A stretch of DNA of 33,857 nucleotides from Streptomyces neyagawaensis (GTDB lineage: Bacteria > Actinomycetota > Actinomycetes > Streptomycetales > Streptomycetaceae). Made by a program: the position numbers and the translations under genes. Where the stretch lies: NCBI RefSeq assembly GCF_023516595.1, contig NZ_JAMGBG010000081.1, forward strand, positions 1-33,857. The letters run 5' to 3'. Positions 7,700 to 14,930 of the stretch are shown here, one piece after another. Within the stretch, counting starts at the first letter, position 1; each line of letters begins with the position of its first letter. The notes below the pieces were generated by a model that did not search any database, was not told where the DNA came from, and saw nothing but the letters and a program-made list of their open reading frames with translations.

Positions 7700-7730
7700 C
7701 GCCGTCGACGCTGGTCGGACGTCGACGGCG
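7700..7730. terminator. Hairpin after helR
   Basis: Perfect 11-bp arms CGCCGTCGACG (7700-7710) and CGTCGACGGCG (7720-7730) with a 9-nt loop, starting 8 bp after the helR stop. It is the first of two strong hairpins between convergent genes. Confidence 0.75.
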
Positions 7731-7759
7731 GGCGGTCGGACACAGGCGGCGGGCGGGCA

Positions 7760-7785
7760 CCGGCCGGCGGGTCTCCGCCGGCCGG
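7760..7785. terminator. Hairpin between helR and the convergent serine hydrolase gene
   Basis: Perfect 11-bp GC-only arms CCGGCCGGCGG (7760-7770) and CCGCCGGCCGG (7775-7785) around a GTCT loop. It lies 12 bp past the stop of the minus-strand hydrolase gene and probably terminates that transcript, and the opposite one as well. Confidence 0.75.
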
Positions 7786-7797
7786 CGAGGCGCCGGA

Positions 7798-8748
7798 TCA
7801 GCCAGTCGGCGGCACCGCCACGAACGCCTCCTTGGGGTCGCTGGTCGGCACGTAACGCTGCGCGCTCGCCGCGCTCGTCACGGGCACCAGGTCCTTGTGG
7901 ATGACCTTGGCGACGGCCTGGATGCTGTTCACGCCGTACGTCATGTCGGGGTTGCCGTGGGTGAGGACGGTGATGCGGTAGTCACGGCCGCCGCCCTGGA
8001 ACACGCCGACGGAGTGCACCCGCCAGCCGTGCGTGGCCCGGGACAGCCAGCCGTTCTTGACGTGCACCTTCACCGAGGACGGCGCACCGGCCGGGGTGCC
8101 CCAGCGCTGCGAGGAGACGACCTGGTTCATCAGCTTCAGCACGTAGGCGCGGGCGTTGTCGCTGAGGACGGTGTTCTTCTCGGCGAGGAGCGCGAGCAGC
8201 CGCTGCTCGTCGCGGACCGTGATCTGGGTGAGGCCCCAGTAGTTGTTCGCGCCGGGCTTGGTCTGGGTCATCTTGGCGGCCACCAGGAAGCCCTTGATCT
8301 TGGTCATGCCGAGCTGCTTCCACAGCGTGCTGGTGGCGGCGTTGTCGGACTTGGTGATCATCGCGGTGGCGAGCTTGGTCTCGCGGTCGGTGAGGAACCG
8401 GCCGGACTTCTTGGCGTCCCACAGGAGCGCCGCGAGCACGGTCACCTTCACCACGCTGGCCGAGTCGTACGCGGAACTGCCGCGCAGGGTGCAGGTGGTG
8501 TTGGTGGTCCGGTCGTAGACCCCGACAGCCATCGTGCCCTTGCGCTTGGCCACCGCCGCCGCGATGTCCTTCTGGAGCTTCTCGGCCAGCCCCGCCTTGT
8601 CCGAGGTGCAGGTGACCGGCGGCGGTGCGGCGACCGCGTTCGGCGCGAGGGCGACGGCCAGCGGTACGAGCAGTCCGACCCCTAGGCCCGTGGCGAGCAC
8701 ACGGGCCGCGCGGGACGTCCGGTGCGTCCGGGACATCCGGTGAGTCAT
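7798..8748 (-). CDS. Exported class-A-beta-lactamase-fold serine hydrolase
   Basis: 316 residues from ATG 8748, which has GGGGGAA about 10 bp upstream. A signal peptide runs from the basic start through LATGLGVGLLVPLAVALA to an AVAA cleavage site. The penicillin-binding triad is recognisable: S98-V-V-K101 (SxxK), S134-D-N136 (SDN) and K231-N-G233 in place of KTG. I see no counterpart of the deacylating ExxLN (Glu166) loop of true class A beta-lactamases, so it may act as a DD-peptidase-like enzyme, a slow penicillin-binding protein or a cell-wall factor. It converges on helR, separated by two hairpins, and is divergent from the GNAT gene. Confidence 0.82.
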   Translation of the reverse strand: MTHRMSRTHRTSRAARVLATGLGVGLLVPLAVALAPNAVAAPPPVTCTSDKAGLAEKLQKDIAAAVAKRKGTMAVGVYDRTTNTTCTLRGSSAYDSASVVKVTVLAALLWDAKKSGRFLTDRETKLATAMITKSDNAATSTLWKQLGMTKIKGFLVAAKMTQTKPGANNYWGLTQITVRDEQRLLALLAEKNTVLSDNARAYVLKLMNQVVSSQRWGTPAGAPSSVKVHVKNGWLSRATHGWRVHSVGVFQGGGRDYRITVLTHGNPDMTYGVNSIQAVAKVIHKDLVPVTSAASAQRYVPTSDPKEAFVAVPPTG

Positions 8749-8925
8749 TAAGGTTTCCCCCTTGAGTGACGGCGAACGCACTTGTGGCGCGTTCACCCCA
8801 CTCGACTCGCAAAGATGACCGAAAGTTGCACGTCAGTTCGTGATTTCCAGCACAGTTTCGCGGCCGGTGCCAGCGGTCCCGGGCGACACCCCCTTGAACG
8901 CCAACGAAACGGACATCCACCCGTC

Positions 8926-9435
8926 ATGCCCCAGTCGTGGACCACGCGCGCCGAGACCGACGCGGACATCCCCGCCGTACGTGCCGTCACCCTGGCGGCG
9001 TTCGGGCGGCCAGAGGAGGCCGACCTCGTCGAGGCGCTGCGCGCCGACGCCGGCTGGATCGATGGCCTGTCGATCGTCGCCACCGGGGAGGACGGCGCGG
9101 TCGTCGGCCACGCGCTGCTGACCCGCTGCCATGTCGACAGCACTCCGGCGCTGTGCCTGGCCCCGGTGGCGGTCCTGCCGGACCGTCAGCGGACCGGCGC
9201 GGGGGCGGCGGCCGTCCGGGCCGCGCTGCGGGCCGCCTCATCGAGGGGCGAACGTTTCGTCGTCGTCCTGGGCCACCCGGAGTACTACCCGCGGTTCGGC
9301 TTCGGCCGCGCCTCCCTGCACGGCATCCGCCTGACCGTCGACGTCCCCGACGAGGCCCTGATGGCCCTCGCCCTCGACCCCGCGCACCCCTTGCCGAGCG
9401 GCACCGTGCACTACGCGGCCCCGTTCGGCATCTGA
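8926..9435 (+). CDS. GNAT-family N-acetyltransferase
   Basis: 169 residues. It follows the GNAT layout: an N-terminal strand and helix TDADIPAVRAVTLAAFG, strands around VVGHALLTRC, then LAPVAVLPDRQRTGAGAAAVRAAL, in which RQRTGAGAA is the acetyl-CoA pyrophosphate loop (Q/RxxGxG/A), and VVVLGHPEYYPRFGFGRAS. The last block is typical of the YhbS-like (COG3153) subfamily, whose acceptor is mostly unknown. ATG 8926 is the start; an upstream in-frame extension reaches 8782 but reads through the intergenic region. It probably has its own promoter in the divergent gap shared with the serine hydrolase. Confidence 0.9.
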   Translation: MPQSWTTRAETDADIPAVRAVTLAAFGRPEEADLVEALRADAGWIDGLSIVATGEDGAVVGHALLTRCHVDSTPALCLAPVAVLPDRQRTGAGAAAVRAALRAASSRGERFVVVLGHPEYYPRFGFGRASLHGIRLTVDVPDEALMALALDPAHPLPSGTVHYAAPFGI

Positions 9436-9506
9436 CCGGGCGTGTGCGGGGCGTCGCACCCTCGCCTCCGCACGCGAGCGCTGTGGCGGCGCGTGCGAGG
9501 CACGGG

Positions 9507-9555
9507 GCGCGGCCCCGGCCCCCTTTCAGGGGCGCGGGGAACCGCGCGAGAAACC
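9507..9555 (+). repeat. Dispersed Streptomyces intergenic repeat, copy 1
   Basis: Between the convergent GNAT and serine hydrolase genes lies a structured GC block. Outer arms GCGCGGCCCC and GGGGAACCGCGC enclose an inner hairpin CCCCT-ttc-AGGGG. The segment from 9529 (GGGGCGCGGGGAAC, then CGCGCGAGAA) matches a repeat I know to be common between Streptomyces genes. The same block, 22 of 25 bases identical, recurs at 28805 inside a coding sequence. It probably acts as a terminator here. Confidence 0.7.
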
Positions 9556-9595
9556 ACGGACCACCCGCACCCGCCAGAACTCGCCCCCTGCCCGC

Positions 9596-10699
9596 TCAGT
9601 GGTCCTCGGCGCAGAGGGCCGCGTCCACCGCGCCCTGCAGATGGCGGAGGCTGTCGCCCGCCGCCGCCCAGGTGGTGGTGTAGACGGTGACGGTGCCCCG
9701 GCCGCCCGTGGCCCGCCCCCCGGCGACCGAGCTGCCGGGGAGGTCGCCGCCGTGGCCCCAGTAGGAGCCGCCGCAGCTGAGGGGGGTGGAGGAGACGCCG
9801 TAGCCGTAGCGGCTGCCCGGCGGGTAGACGTCGTGGCCGCCGACGTCGCTGGTGTCGGAGGTCATCAGGCGCACCGCCCAGCGGGGCAGGAGCCGGCCCC
9901 CGAACAGGCCGTCCCAGAAGGCGTTGAGGTCGCCGGGGGTGGTGACGAGCCCGCCGGACGCCCCGAACTCGTACCCCGGAAGTTCGGTCACGTCGACGTG
10001 GCCGGCCTCGGGGCGCGCGGGGTGGATGCCGTAGTTGCGGGCGTGCGGTCCACGCAGGGTCAGTTCGCCGGGCGCGGGCCAGTAGGTGTGGTCCAGGCGC
10101 AGCGGGCGCAGGATCACGCGCTCGACGTACGTCCGGTAGTCGGTGCCGGAGACCTTGTCGATCAGCATGCCGAGGACCAGGTAGTTGGTGTTGGAGTACC
10201 CCCAGTCGGTGCCCGGCGGGAAGACGGGCTCCTCGGCCAGGGCGAGGGCCAGGTACTCCTCCTCGGTGCCGGGTCTGCTCCAGTCGACGAGCGTGGCGTA
10301 CTCCGGCAGCCCGCTGGTCTGCATCAGCAACTGCCGTACGGTGATGTCGCGTCGGGCGAGCTGCGGCAGATAGGTGCCCGCCCGGTCGCCGAGCCGTATC
10401 CGTCCGTCGGCGACGAGGCGCATCACCGCCGTCGCGGTGAACGCCTTGGTGTTGCTGGCCATCCGGAACCGGCCGGCGGGCCCGACCATGGGCCGCCCCG
10501 ACACCCTGTCCGCGACCCCGGCCCGGCGGGTGGTCCTCCCGTCGTGGGCGAGGGCCCCGGGCACCCCGTCCCGTTCGACGAGCAGATCCAACTGCCGTTG
10601 CACGGGGTCGGGTTGCCGGGCCGCGGCCATCGGGGCCGAGACCCCGATGAGCGTGGCGGCGAGCAGGACGGCGGTCACGGCACGATGTGTGCGGCGCAT
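9596..10699 (-). CDS. Exported serine hydrolase, class C beta-lactamase/DD-peptidase family
   Basis: 367 residues from ATG 10699, with GGGGGAA upstream. A signal peptide is visible (AVTAVLLAATLIGVSAPMAAA). Catalytic motifs of the class C beta-lactamase/esterase/DD-carboxypeptidase superfamily follow: S82-N-T-K85 in RMASNTKAFTA, Y168-S-N170 in DWGYSNTNY, and the HxG-type third motif in YWGHGGDLPG. QTSGLPEY and SGGLVTTPGDL are also typical. The likely substrates are peptidoglycan D-Ala-D-Ala peptides or small esters outside the membrane, and beta-lactamase activity cannot be assumed. It is divergent from the ArsR-VOC pair, and the 10836-10861 palindrome could touch its promoter. Confidence 0.9.
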   Translation of the reverse strand: MRRTHRAVTAVLLAATLIGVSAPMAAARQPDPVQRQLDLLVERDGVPGALAHDGRTTRRAGVADRVSGRPMVGPAGRFRMASNTKAFTATAVMRLVADGRIRLGDRAGTYLPQLARRDITVRQLLMQTSGLPEYATLVDWSRPGTEEEYLALALAEEPVFPPGTDWGYSNTNYLVLGMLIDKVSGTDYRTYVERVILRPLRLDHTYWPAPGELTLRGPHARNYGIHPARPEAGHVDVTELPGYEFGASGGLVTTPGDLNAFWDGLFGGRLLPRWAVRLMTSDTSDVGGHDVYPPGSRYGYGVSSTPLSCGGSYWGHGGDLPGSSVAGGRATGGRGTVTVYTTTWAAAGDSLRHLQGAVDAALCAEDH

Positions 10700-10833
10700 C
10701 TGTGTTCCCCCTGGGTGAAGACGTGCGTCTCCCCCGACCCTCCCAGCCCCGGCCGCCGAGATCACTGCGCCGGACCCCCGCATCGCTCCTGGGGCGGGCC
10801 CCCTTGACGCCCCGGTCGTCCCGCGCCACCCGC

Positions 10834-10863
10834 TTGATAGGCAAGTCATTGCTTGCCTATCGT
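10834..10863 (+). promoter_or_regulatory. Operator-promoter of the ArsR-VOC unit
   Basis: A perfect palindrome with arms GATAGGCAAG (10836-10845) and CTTGCCTATC (10852-10861) and a 6-nt centre. It overlaps a promoter with TTGATA (10834-10839) and TATCGT (10858-10863), 18 bp apart. Transcription would begin at or just before the ATG at 10871. An ArsR dimer bound here would block RNA polymerase, so self-repression is the simple reading. Confidence 0.75.
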
Positions 10864-10870
10864 GGAGAGC

Positions 10871-11164
10871 ATGGCGGAGGATGTGTTCAAGGCGCTGGCC
10901 GACCCGACCCGGCGGCGCATCCTCGACGAGCTGGTGGAACGGGACGGGCAGACGCTGTTCGAGATATGCGCGCGGCTGGTCACCAAGCACGGTCTCGGGC
11001 TGTCCCGGCAGGCGATCAGCCAGCATCTGGCCGTCCTGGAGTCAGCGGGTCTGGTCGTCACGCGCCGCCAGGGCCGCTACAAGTTCCATGATCTGAACAC
11101 TGAGCCCCTGGAGCGCATCATGACCCGATGGCTCAGGCCCGACGGACCGGAGAGCACCCCATGA
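10871..11164 (+). CDS. ArsR-family winged-helix repressor
   Basis: 97 residues. It begins MAEDVFKALADPTRRRILDEL, the classic ArsR opening, then carries the helix-turn-helix GLSRQAISQHLAVLESAGLV (about 45-64) and the wing VVTRRQGRYKFHDLN. No cysteine pair of the metal-sensing kind is seen, so it probably senses something other than a metal, as members paired with VOC or START-domain genes do. ATG 10871 is the chosen start; an in-frame GTG/ATG extension would lie inside the operator. The stop overlaps the VOC gene start by ATGA, so the two proteins are made together. Confidence 0.92.
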   Translation: MAEDVFKALADPTRRRILDELVERDGQTLFEICARLVTKHGLGLSRQAISQHLAVLESAGLVVTRRQGRYKFHDLNTEPLERIMTRWLRPDGPESTP

Positions 11165-11550
11165 GGATCCACATCACCAGCGTCTTCGTCGACGACCAGG
11201 AGAAGGCCCTGCGCTTCTACACGGACGTGCTGGGCTTCGTGAAGAAGCACGACGTCCCGATGGGCGGCACGGACCGGTGGCTGACCGTGGTCTCCCCGGA
11301 GGAGCCCGAGGGGACCGAGCTGCTCCTGGAGCCCTCCGGCCACCCGGCGGTGCGGCCGTACAAGGCGGCTCTGGTCGAGGACGGCATCCCGGCCACGTCC
11401 TTCGCCGTGGACGACGTCCCCGCGGAGTACGACCGCCTGAGCGCGCTCGGCGTGCGCTTCACCCAGCCGCCGCTGGAGATGGGCCCGGTCACCACCGCCG
11501 TCCTGGACGACACCTGCGGCAACCTGATCCAGCTCGTCCACAGCGCGTAG
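11161..11550 (+). CDS. VOC-superfamily (glyoxalase/bleomycin-resistance-fold) protein
   Basis: 129 residues with two beta-alpha-beta-beta-beta modules. Module one is HITSVFVDDQEKALRFYTDVLGF up to GTELLLEPSG; module two is ATSFAVDDVPAEYDRLSALGVRF up to DDTCGNLIQLVHS. His4 is in the place of the first metal ligand, but the usual closing glutamate (as in IELW) is a glutamine in NLIQLV, so the metal site may be altered. It is co-translated with the ArsR gene (ATGA overlap). Roles of such pairs range from glyoxalase to antibiotic binding, and this sequence does not decide between them. Confidence 0.9.
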   Translation: MRIHITSVFVDDQEKALRFYTDVLGFVKKHDVPMGGTDRWLTVVSPEEPEGTELLLEPSGHPAVRPYKAALVEDGIPATSFAVDDVPAEYDRLSALGVRFTQPPLEMGPVTTAVLDDTCGNLIQLVHSA

Positions 11551-11558
11551 GCCCCGCA

Positions 11559-12761
11559 CTACCCCGGAGGGCGGCGCATCCCGAGCAGGAACCGCGTCAC
11601 CCGCGTCCTGCGCACCCCGTACTCGTACGCCACGAGGATCACCACGAGTGAACCGGTCACGATCGCCGCGTACTTGACGGCGATCGGCGCGCTCCAGCCC
11701 ACCACCCCGTAGGCGAAGGCCACCACGACCGGCTGGTGCAGGACGTAGAGCGGCATCGCCGCGAGCGAGAGGTACGGCCATACGTCCCGCCCGCCTCCGC
11801 GCGCGCCCTCGACGGGCCCGGCGGAGGGGCGCCGCCGGTCCAGCAGGCCCAGGATCGCCAGGACCCAGCACCAGCCCGCCGCCCCGAACAGGGCCCGGGT
11901 GAGCAGCGCGAGCGGCGCCCAGGAGGTGAAGGGGTCCTCGTCGCCGGCGGCGACGAAGCCGGGGGCCGTCGCGGCGAACAGGGCGAGGCCGAGCACACCG
12001 ACCGGCACGGCGACCCGGCGCAGGGCGGCACGGACGCGCGGGTCGTCGGCCAGGGCGTACCCCATGAGGAAGAACAGCAGATAGGCCCAGCGGTTCCAGC
12101 CCGCGAAGCTCTCCTCCATGCCGAGGAACGCGTTGACGAGGGCGAGCGGGAGGGCCGGGAGCAACAGGAGGGACGGGTGGCGGGGCACCGCCGCCGCGAT
12201 GCGGTCCCCGCCGACCGCGAGCAGCCCGGCGACCGGCACGAGGAGGAGGCAGAAGGCGAGCAGGAGCACGACGAACCACAGGTGCCCCGTCTCGAAGTAA
12301 CGGCCGTCGACGACGAACGGGAAGTCGGCGAGGTCCGGCTGCACGGTGAGGAAACGCAGCCAGAATCGCCCGTACGACTCGTCGTACGCCGGGTCCGCCG
12401 CCCTCAGCCGCAGCCACTGCGGGAGCGGGTTGAGGGCGAGGGACGCGAAGACGAGCGGCACGCCGAGGCGCAGCAGGCGTTCCCGGGCGAACCCGGCGGG
12501 GCCGCGGCGGCGCAGGGAGTGCCGGGCGCCGAGGCCCGCGACGAGGAACAGCATGGGCATCGCCCACACCACGCCGAGCCCGGCGAGCACGGTCACGACG
12601 TCGGTCGTGTCGCCGTTCTTGACGTAGAAGTCGTCGTCCGGGGAGAAGACGAGGGCCGCGTGGAAGAAGACCAGGCCGAGCACGACCAGGGCGCGCAGTA
12701 CGTCGAGTTCCCCGCGTCGAGGAGCGGGCGCCGCCGCGCGTGGCTCAGCCTCCGGGTCCAT
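11559..12761 (-). CDS. Membrane acyltransferase (acyltransferase 3 family)
   Basis: 400 residues with about ten hydrophobic segments spread over the whole length. It starts with the family hallmark ELDVLRALVVLGLVFFHAAL at residues 17-36, where the histidine of the FFH block is the proposed catalytic residue. Later segments include HLWFVVLLLAFCLLLVPVAG and YLSLAAMPLYVLHQPVVVAF, the latter near the C-terminus as in OafA/OpgC-like proteins. Such proteins acylate sugars or lipids at the membrane. ATG 12761 follows GGGGGAGGGGAG, a very strong ribosome binding site; a much longer open frame reaches 13178 but is antisense to the DUF4180 gene. The stop lies 8 bp from the convergent VOC gene. Confidence 0.9.
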   Translation of the reverse strand: MDPEAEPRAAAPAPRRGELDVLRALVVLGLVFFHAALVFSPDDDFYVKNGDTTDVVTVLAGLGVVWAMPMLFLVAGLGARHSLRRRGPAGFARERLLRLGVPLVFASLALNPLPQWLRLRAADPAYDESYGRFWLRFLTVQPDLADFPFVVDGRYFETGHLWFVVLLLAFCLLLVPVAGLLAVGGDRIAAAVPRHPSLLLLPALPLALVNAFLGMEESFAGWNRWAYLLFFLMGYALADDPRVRAALRRVAVPVGVLGLALFAATAPGFVAAGDEDPFTSWAPLALLTRALFGAAGWCWVLAILGLLDRRRPSAGPVEGARGGGRDVWPYLSLAAMPLYVLHQPVVVAFAYGVVGWSAPIAVKYAAIVTGSLVVILVAYEYGVRRTRVTRFLLGMRRPPG

Positions 12762-12870
12762 CTCCCCTCCCCCGGGCCCAGTGTGGAGGACCGGCGCGTA
12801 CGGACGACAGGGTTCCTCCGCCGGGAAACGCGTGGCCGGGGGGCCCGTTCGGCGCGTAGCCTCGGCGTCC

Positions 12871-13236
12871 ATGACGATCACCCTGCGGACGATCCACGAC
12901 GTGCCCGTGCTGCTGTGCGCCCCCGAGGGCGAGCCGATCGCCTGCGAGAGCGATGTGCTGGATCTCATCGGCGACGCCGGGTACCACGGCGCCGCGTGGG
13001 TCGTCGTCCCCGTCGAGCGGTTCGACGAGTCGTTCTTCCAGCTGCGGACCCGGGTCGCCGGCGACATCGTCCAGAAGTTCGTGCAGTACCGCGTGGGCCT
13101 CGCCGTCGTCGGCGACATCTCCCGCCACACGACGGCGAGTACGGCCCTGCGGGACTTCGTCCGTGAGTGCAACCGCAACCGTCAGACGTGGTTCGTGTCC
13201 GACCTCGACGAGTTGGGTGAGCGGTTGAGGGGCTGA
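12871..13236 (+). CDS. DUF4180 domain protein
   Basis: 121 residues, cytoplasmic. The block GEPIACESDVLDLIGDAGYH (20-39), followed by VVPVERFDESFFQLRTRVAGDIVQKF and a C-terminal FVRECNRNRQTWFVSDLDEL, is the layout I associate with DUF4180, a small family of unknown function. No ribosome binding site precedes ATG 12871, but TAGCCT at 12857-12862 sits 8 bp before it, consistent with a leaderless transcript. It is divergent from the acyltransferase gene and converges on the PAP2 gene with a gap of only 19 bp. Confidence 0.85.
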   Translation: MTITLRTIHDVPVLLCAPEGEPIACESDVLDLIGDAGYHGAAWVVVPVERFDESFFQLRTRVAGDIVQKFVQYRVGLAVVGDISRHTTASTALRDFVRECNRNRQTWFVSDLDELGERLRG

Positions 13237-13255
13237 GACCGGCCCGCCGTGCCGC

Positions 13256-14599
13256 TCACACCAGTTCGAGACGTCGTTCCGGCCTGGGCAGCGGCGCGGC
13301 CTTCGGCTCCCACCGCCCGGCGACGCGCGCGTAGCCGTAGATCACGGACCCCATGGCGGTGAGCAGCATCGGTCCGGCGACCCACGGGTACCTGGCCATC
13401 TCCTCCGGCAGCCAGCGGTACGACACCAGCAGCGCCACGAACACCGTCGAGCCGTAGGCGACCAGCTGGAGTCCCGAGCGGTCCCAGCCCCGGTCGTAGG
13501 TGCGCAGGGCCGCCTCGATGGTGAGGGTGAACACGACACCTGCGATGAGGTCCACCCCGTAGTGGTAGCCGAAGCCGAGCGTCGCGCAGAGCGTGGCGAC
13601 CAGCCAGAACGTGCCCGCGTGGCGCAGGGCTCGGGGGCCGCCGCGGGAATGGAGGAAGATCGCGGTGGCCCACGCGGTGTGCAGGCTGGGCATGCAGTTG
13701 CGGGGGGTGATCCCGTCGTACGGCATGGCCTCCGGGACGCCGATCGGCGGGGCCGTGTGCGGCCACAGGTCGGCCACGGCCCAGTGCTCGCCGCCGGTTC
13801 CCATGGCGCCGCCGCCGTAGGCGAAGACCGGCCCCACCACTGGGAAGATCATGTAGATGCCGGGGCCGAGGAGGCCGATCACCAGGAAGGTGCGCACCAG
13901 GTGGTGGCGGGGGAAGCGGCGTTCGGCCACCACATGGCGGAGCTGGTAGAGGGCGACGGCGACGGCGGCCACCGCGAGCTGGATGTAGATCCAGTCCAGG
14001 AGGTGGGTGCCGACGGGTCCGGTGGCCCGGACCAGCCGGCCCATCAGCCATGACGGGTTGCCGAGCGCGTGGTCGGCGGAGGCCAGGTACTGGTCGAGCA
14101 CCAGCGGCTGGGTCTTGGAGGTGATGAGCAGCCACGTGTCACCGGTCTTGCGGCCGGCCACCAGCAGCAGCCCCAGCCCGACCCCCTTGAGGAGCAGGGT
14201 TCTGTCCCGGCCGGTGCGGCGGGTGAGGGCGATGACGGCGCAGCCGAGGATCACCCACAGCGCGCCGTTGCCGAACATCATGTCGGCGCCCGCGGCCCAC
14301 CGCACCAGGAAGAAGACGAGGTCGATGCCGACGGCGACGGCGGCCGCGATCAGTCGTTGCCGCCAGGTGAGCACCACCATCGTCAGCGCCATGCTGGCGT
14401 ACAGCAACGGCCCCGATTTGGGGGCGAACACGACTTCTCGGGCCTGGTTGGTGAGCGGTCCCGGCAGACCGTAGTGGCGGGCGGCGATCTCCAGCGCGAC
14501 GAAGAACCCCAGCGCCGTCACACTGACCGCGACCCACAGCAGGACGCGGGGGCGGCGCCATTCGACGGAGGAGATTCCGCTGCTTATTCGCGAGAACAC
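13256..14599 (-). CDS. PAP2-type membrane phosphatase / inositol-phosphotransferase-like protein
   Basis: 447 residues if started at GTG 14599; a TTG at 14620 is also possible and neither has a clear ribosome binding site. Ten or so membrane segments are visible. The PAP2 catalytic motifs lie in the C-terminal half: NCMPSLHTAWATAIF (the SxxH block) and FGYHYGVDLIAGVVFT (the Sx5HxxxD-like closing block, with its histidine and aspartate). The order of segments and the long N-terminal membrane part resemble the AUR1/inositol-phosphotransferase branch of PAP2 (PAP2_3). Possible work: dephosphorylating or transferring headgroups on lipid phosphates outside the membrane. A -10-like TATAAG at 14621-14626 on the minus strand favours the later start. 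Confidence 0.82.
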   Translation of the reverse strand: MFSRISSGISSVEWRRPRVLLWVAVSVTALGFFVALEIAARHYGLPGPLTNQAREVVFAPKSGPLLYASMALTMVVLTWRQRLIAAAVAVGIDLVFFLVRWAAGADMMFGNGALWVILGCAVIALTRRTGRDRTLLLKGVGLGLLLVAGRKTGDTWLLITSKTQPLVLDQYLASADHALGNPSWLMGRLVRATGPVGTHLLDWIYIQLAVAAVAVALYQLRHVVAERRFPRHHLVRTFLVIGLLGPGIYMIFPVVGPVFAYGGGAMGTGGEHWAVADLWPHTAPPIGVPEAMPYDGITPRNCMPSLHTAWATAIFLHSRGGPRALRHAGTFWLVATLCATLGFGYHYGVDLIAGVVFTLTIEAALRTYDRGWDRSGLQLVAYGSTVFVALLVSYRWLPEEMARYPWVAGPMLLTAMGSVIYGYARVAGRWEPKAAPLPRPERRLELV

Positions 14600-14620
14600 C
14601 CGCGAGGCTATGGATATCAA

Positions 14621-14644
14621 CTTATACGGCCATGGTGTCGTTCA
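14621..14644 (-). promoter_or_regulatory. Possible promoter of the PAP2 gene
   Basis: Minus-strand TATAAG at about 14621-14626 is 17 bp downstream of CCGACT. The -10 is good and the -35 is weak. It would place the transcript start roughly 15 nt before GTG 14599. Confidence 0.4.
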
Positions 14645-14790
14645 GTCGGCTGGGTCTCTTCGCACTGGACGGCATGGGTTCTCCGGTGAACGGTTCGGGT
14701 CGGTCGGCTGGTCACACGTCGTACACAGGGTTGCAGGCCCGGGAAGGAAGACGAAAGGGCACCCCCGGAGGTTGCCCTGCCGCCCCCGAC

Positions 14791-14922
14791 CCGTCCGCCC
14801 GTCCGCCCGTCCGTCCGTCCGTCCGCCCGTCCGTCCGCCCGTCCGACCGACCGCCCGACCGACCGCCCGACCGACCGCCCGACCGACCGCCCGTCCGTTC
14901 GTCCGTTCGTCCGTTCGTCCGC
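14791..14922. repeat. Tetranucleotide CCGN array, 33 units
   Basis: Uninterrupted 4-bp units run from 14791 to 14922. The first 13 are CCGT or CCGC; then CCGACCGACCGC is repeated four times (12-bp period); the end holds CCGTTCGT repeated three times (8-bp period) and a closing CCGC. The array lies just after the stop of the minus-strand erythromycin-esterase-family gene and upstream of the PAP2 gene. Simple tetranucleotide runs of this length are rare in bacteria. The higher-order 12- and 8-bp blocks suggest growth by slippage or unequal exchange. Apart from this array and the PAP2 promoter, 14621-14930 shows no gene. Confidence 0.97.
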
Positions 14923-14930
14923 CGGGACCC

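Noticed and set aside
8774..8794. GAACGC and GCGTTC inverted repeat between the serine hydrolase and GNAT genes as an operator.
   Set aside because: Arms are only 6 bp, there is no regulator gene beside it, and short GC-rich matches are expected by chance.
14791..14922. CRISPR array or telomere-like repeat.
   Set aside because: Units are 4 bp with no spacers, and no cas genes are near; it is a simple tetranucleotide array.
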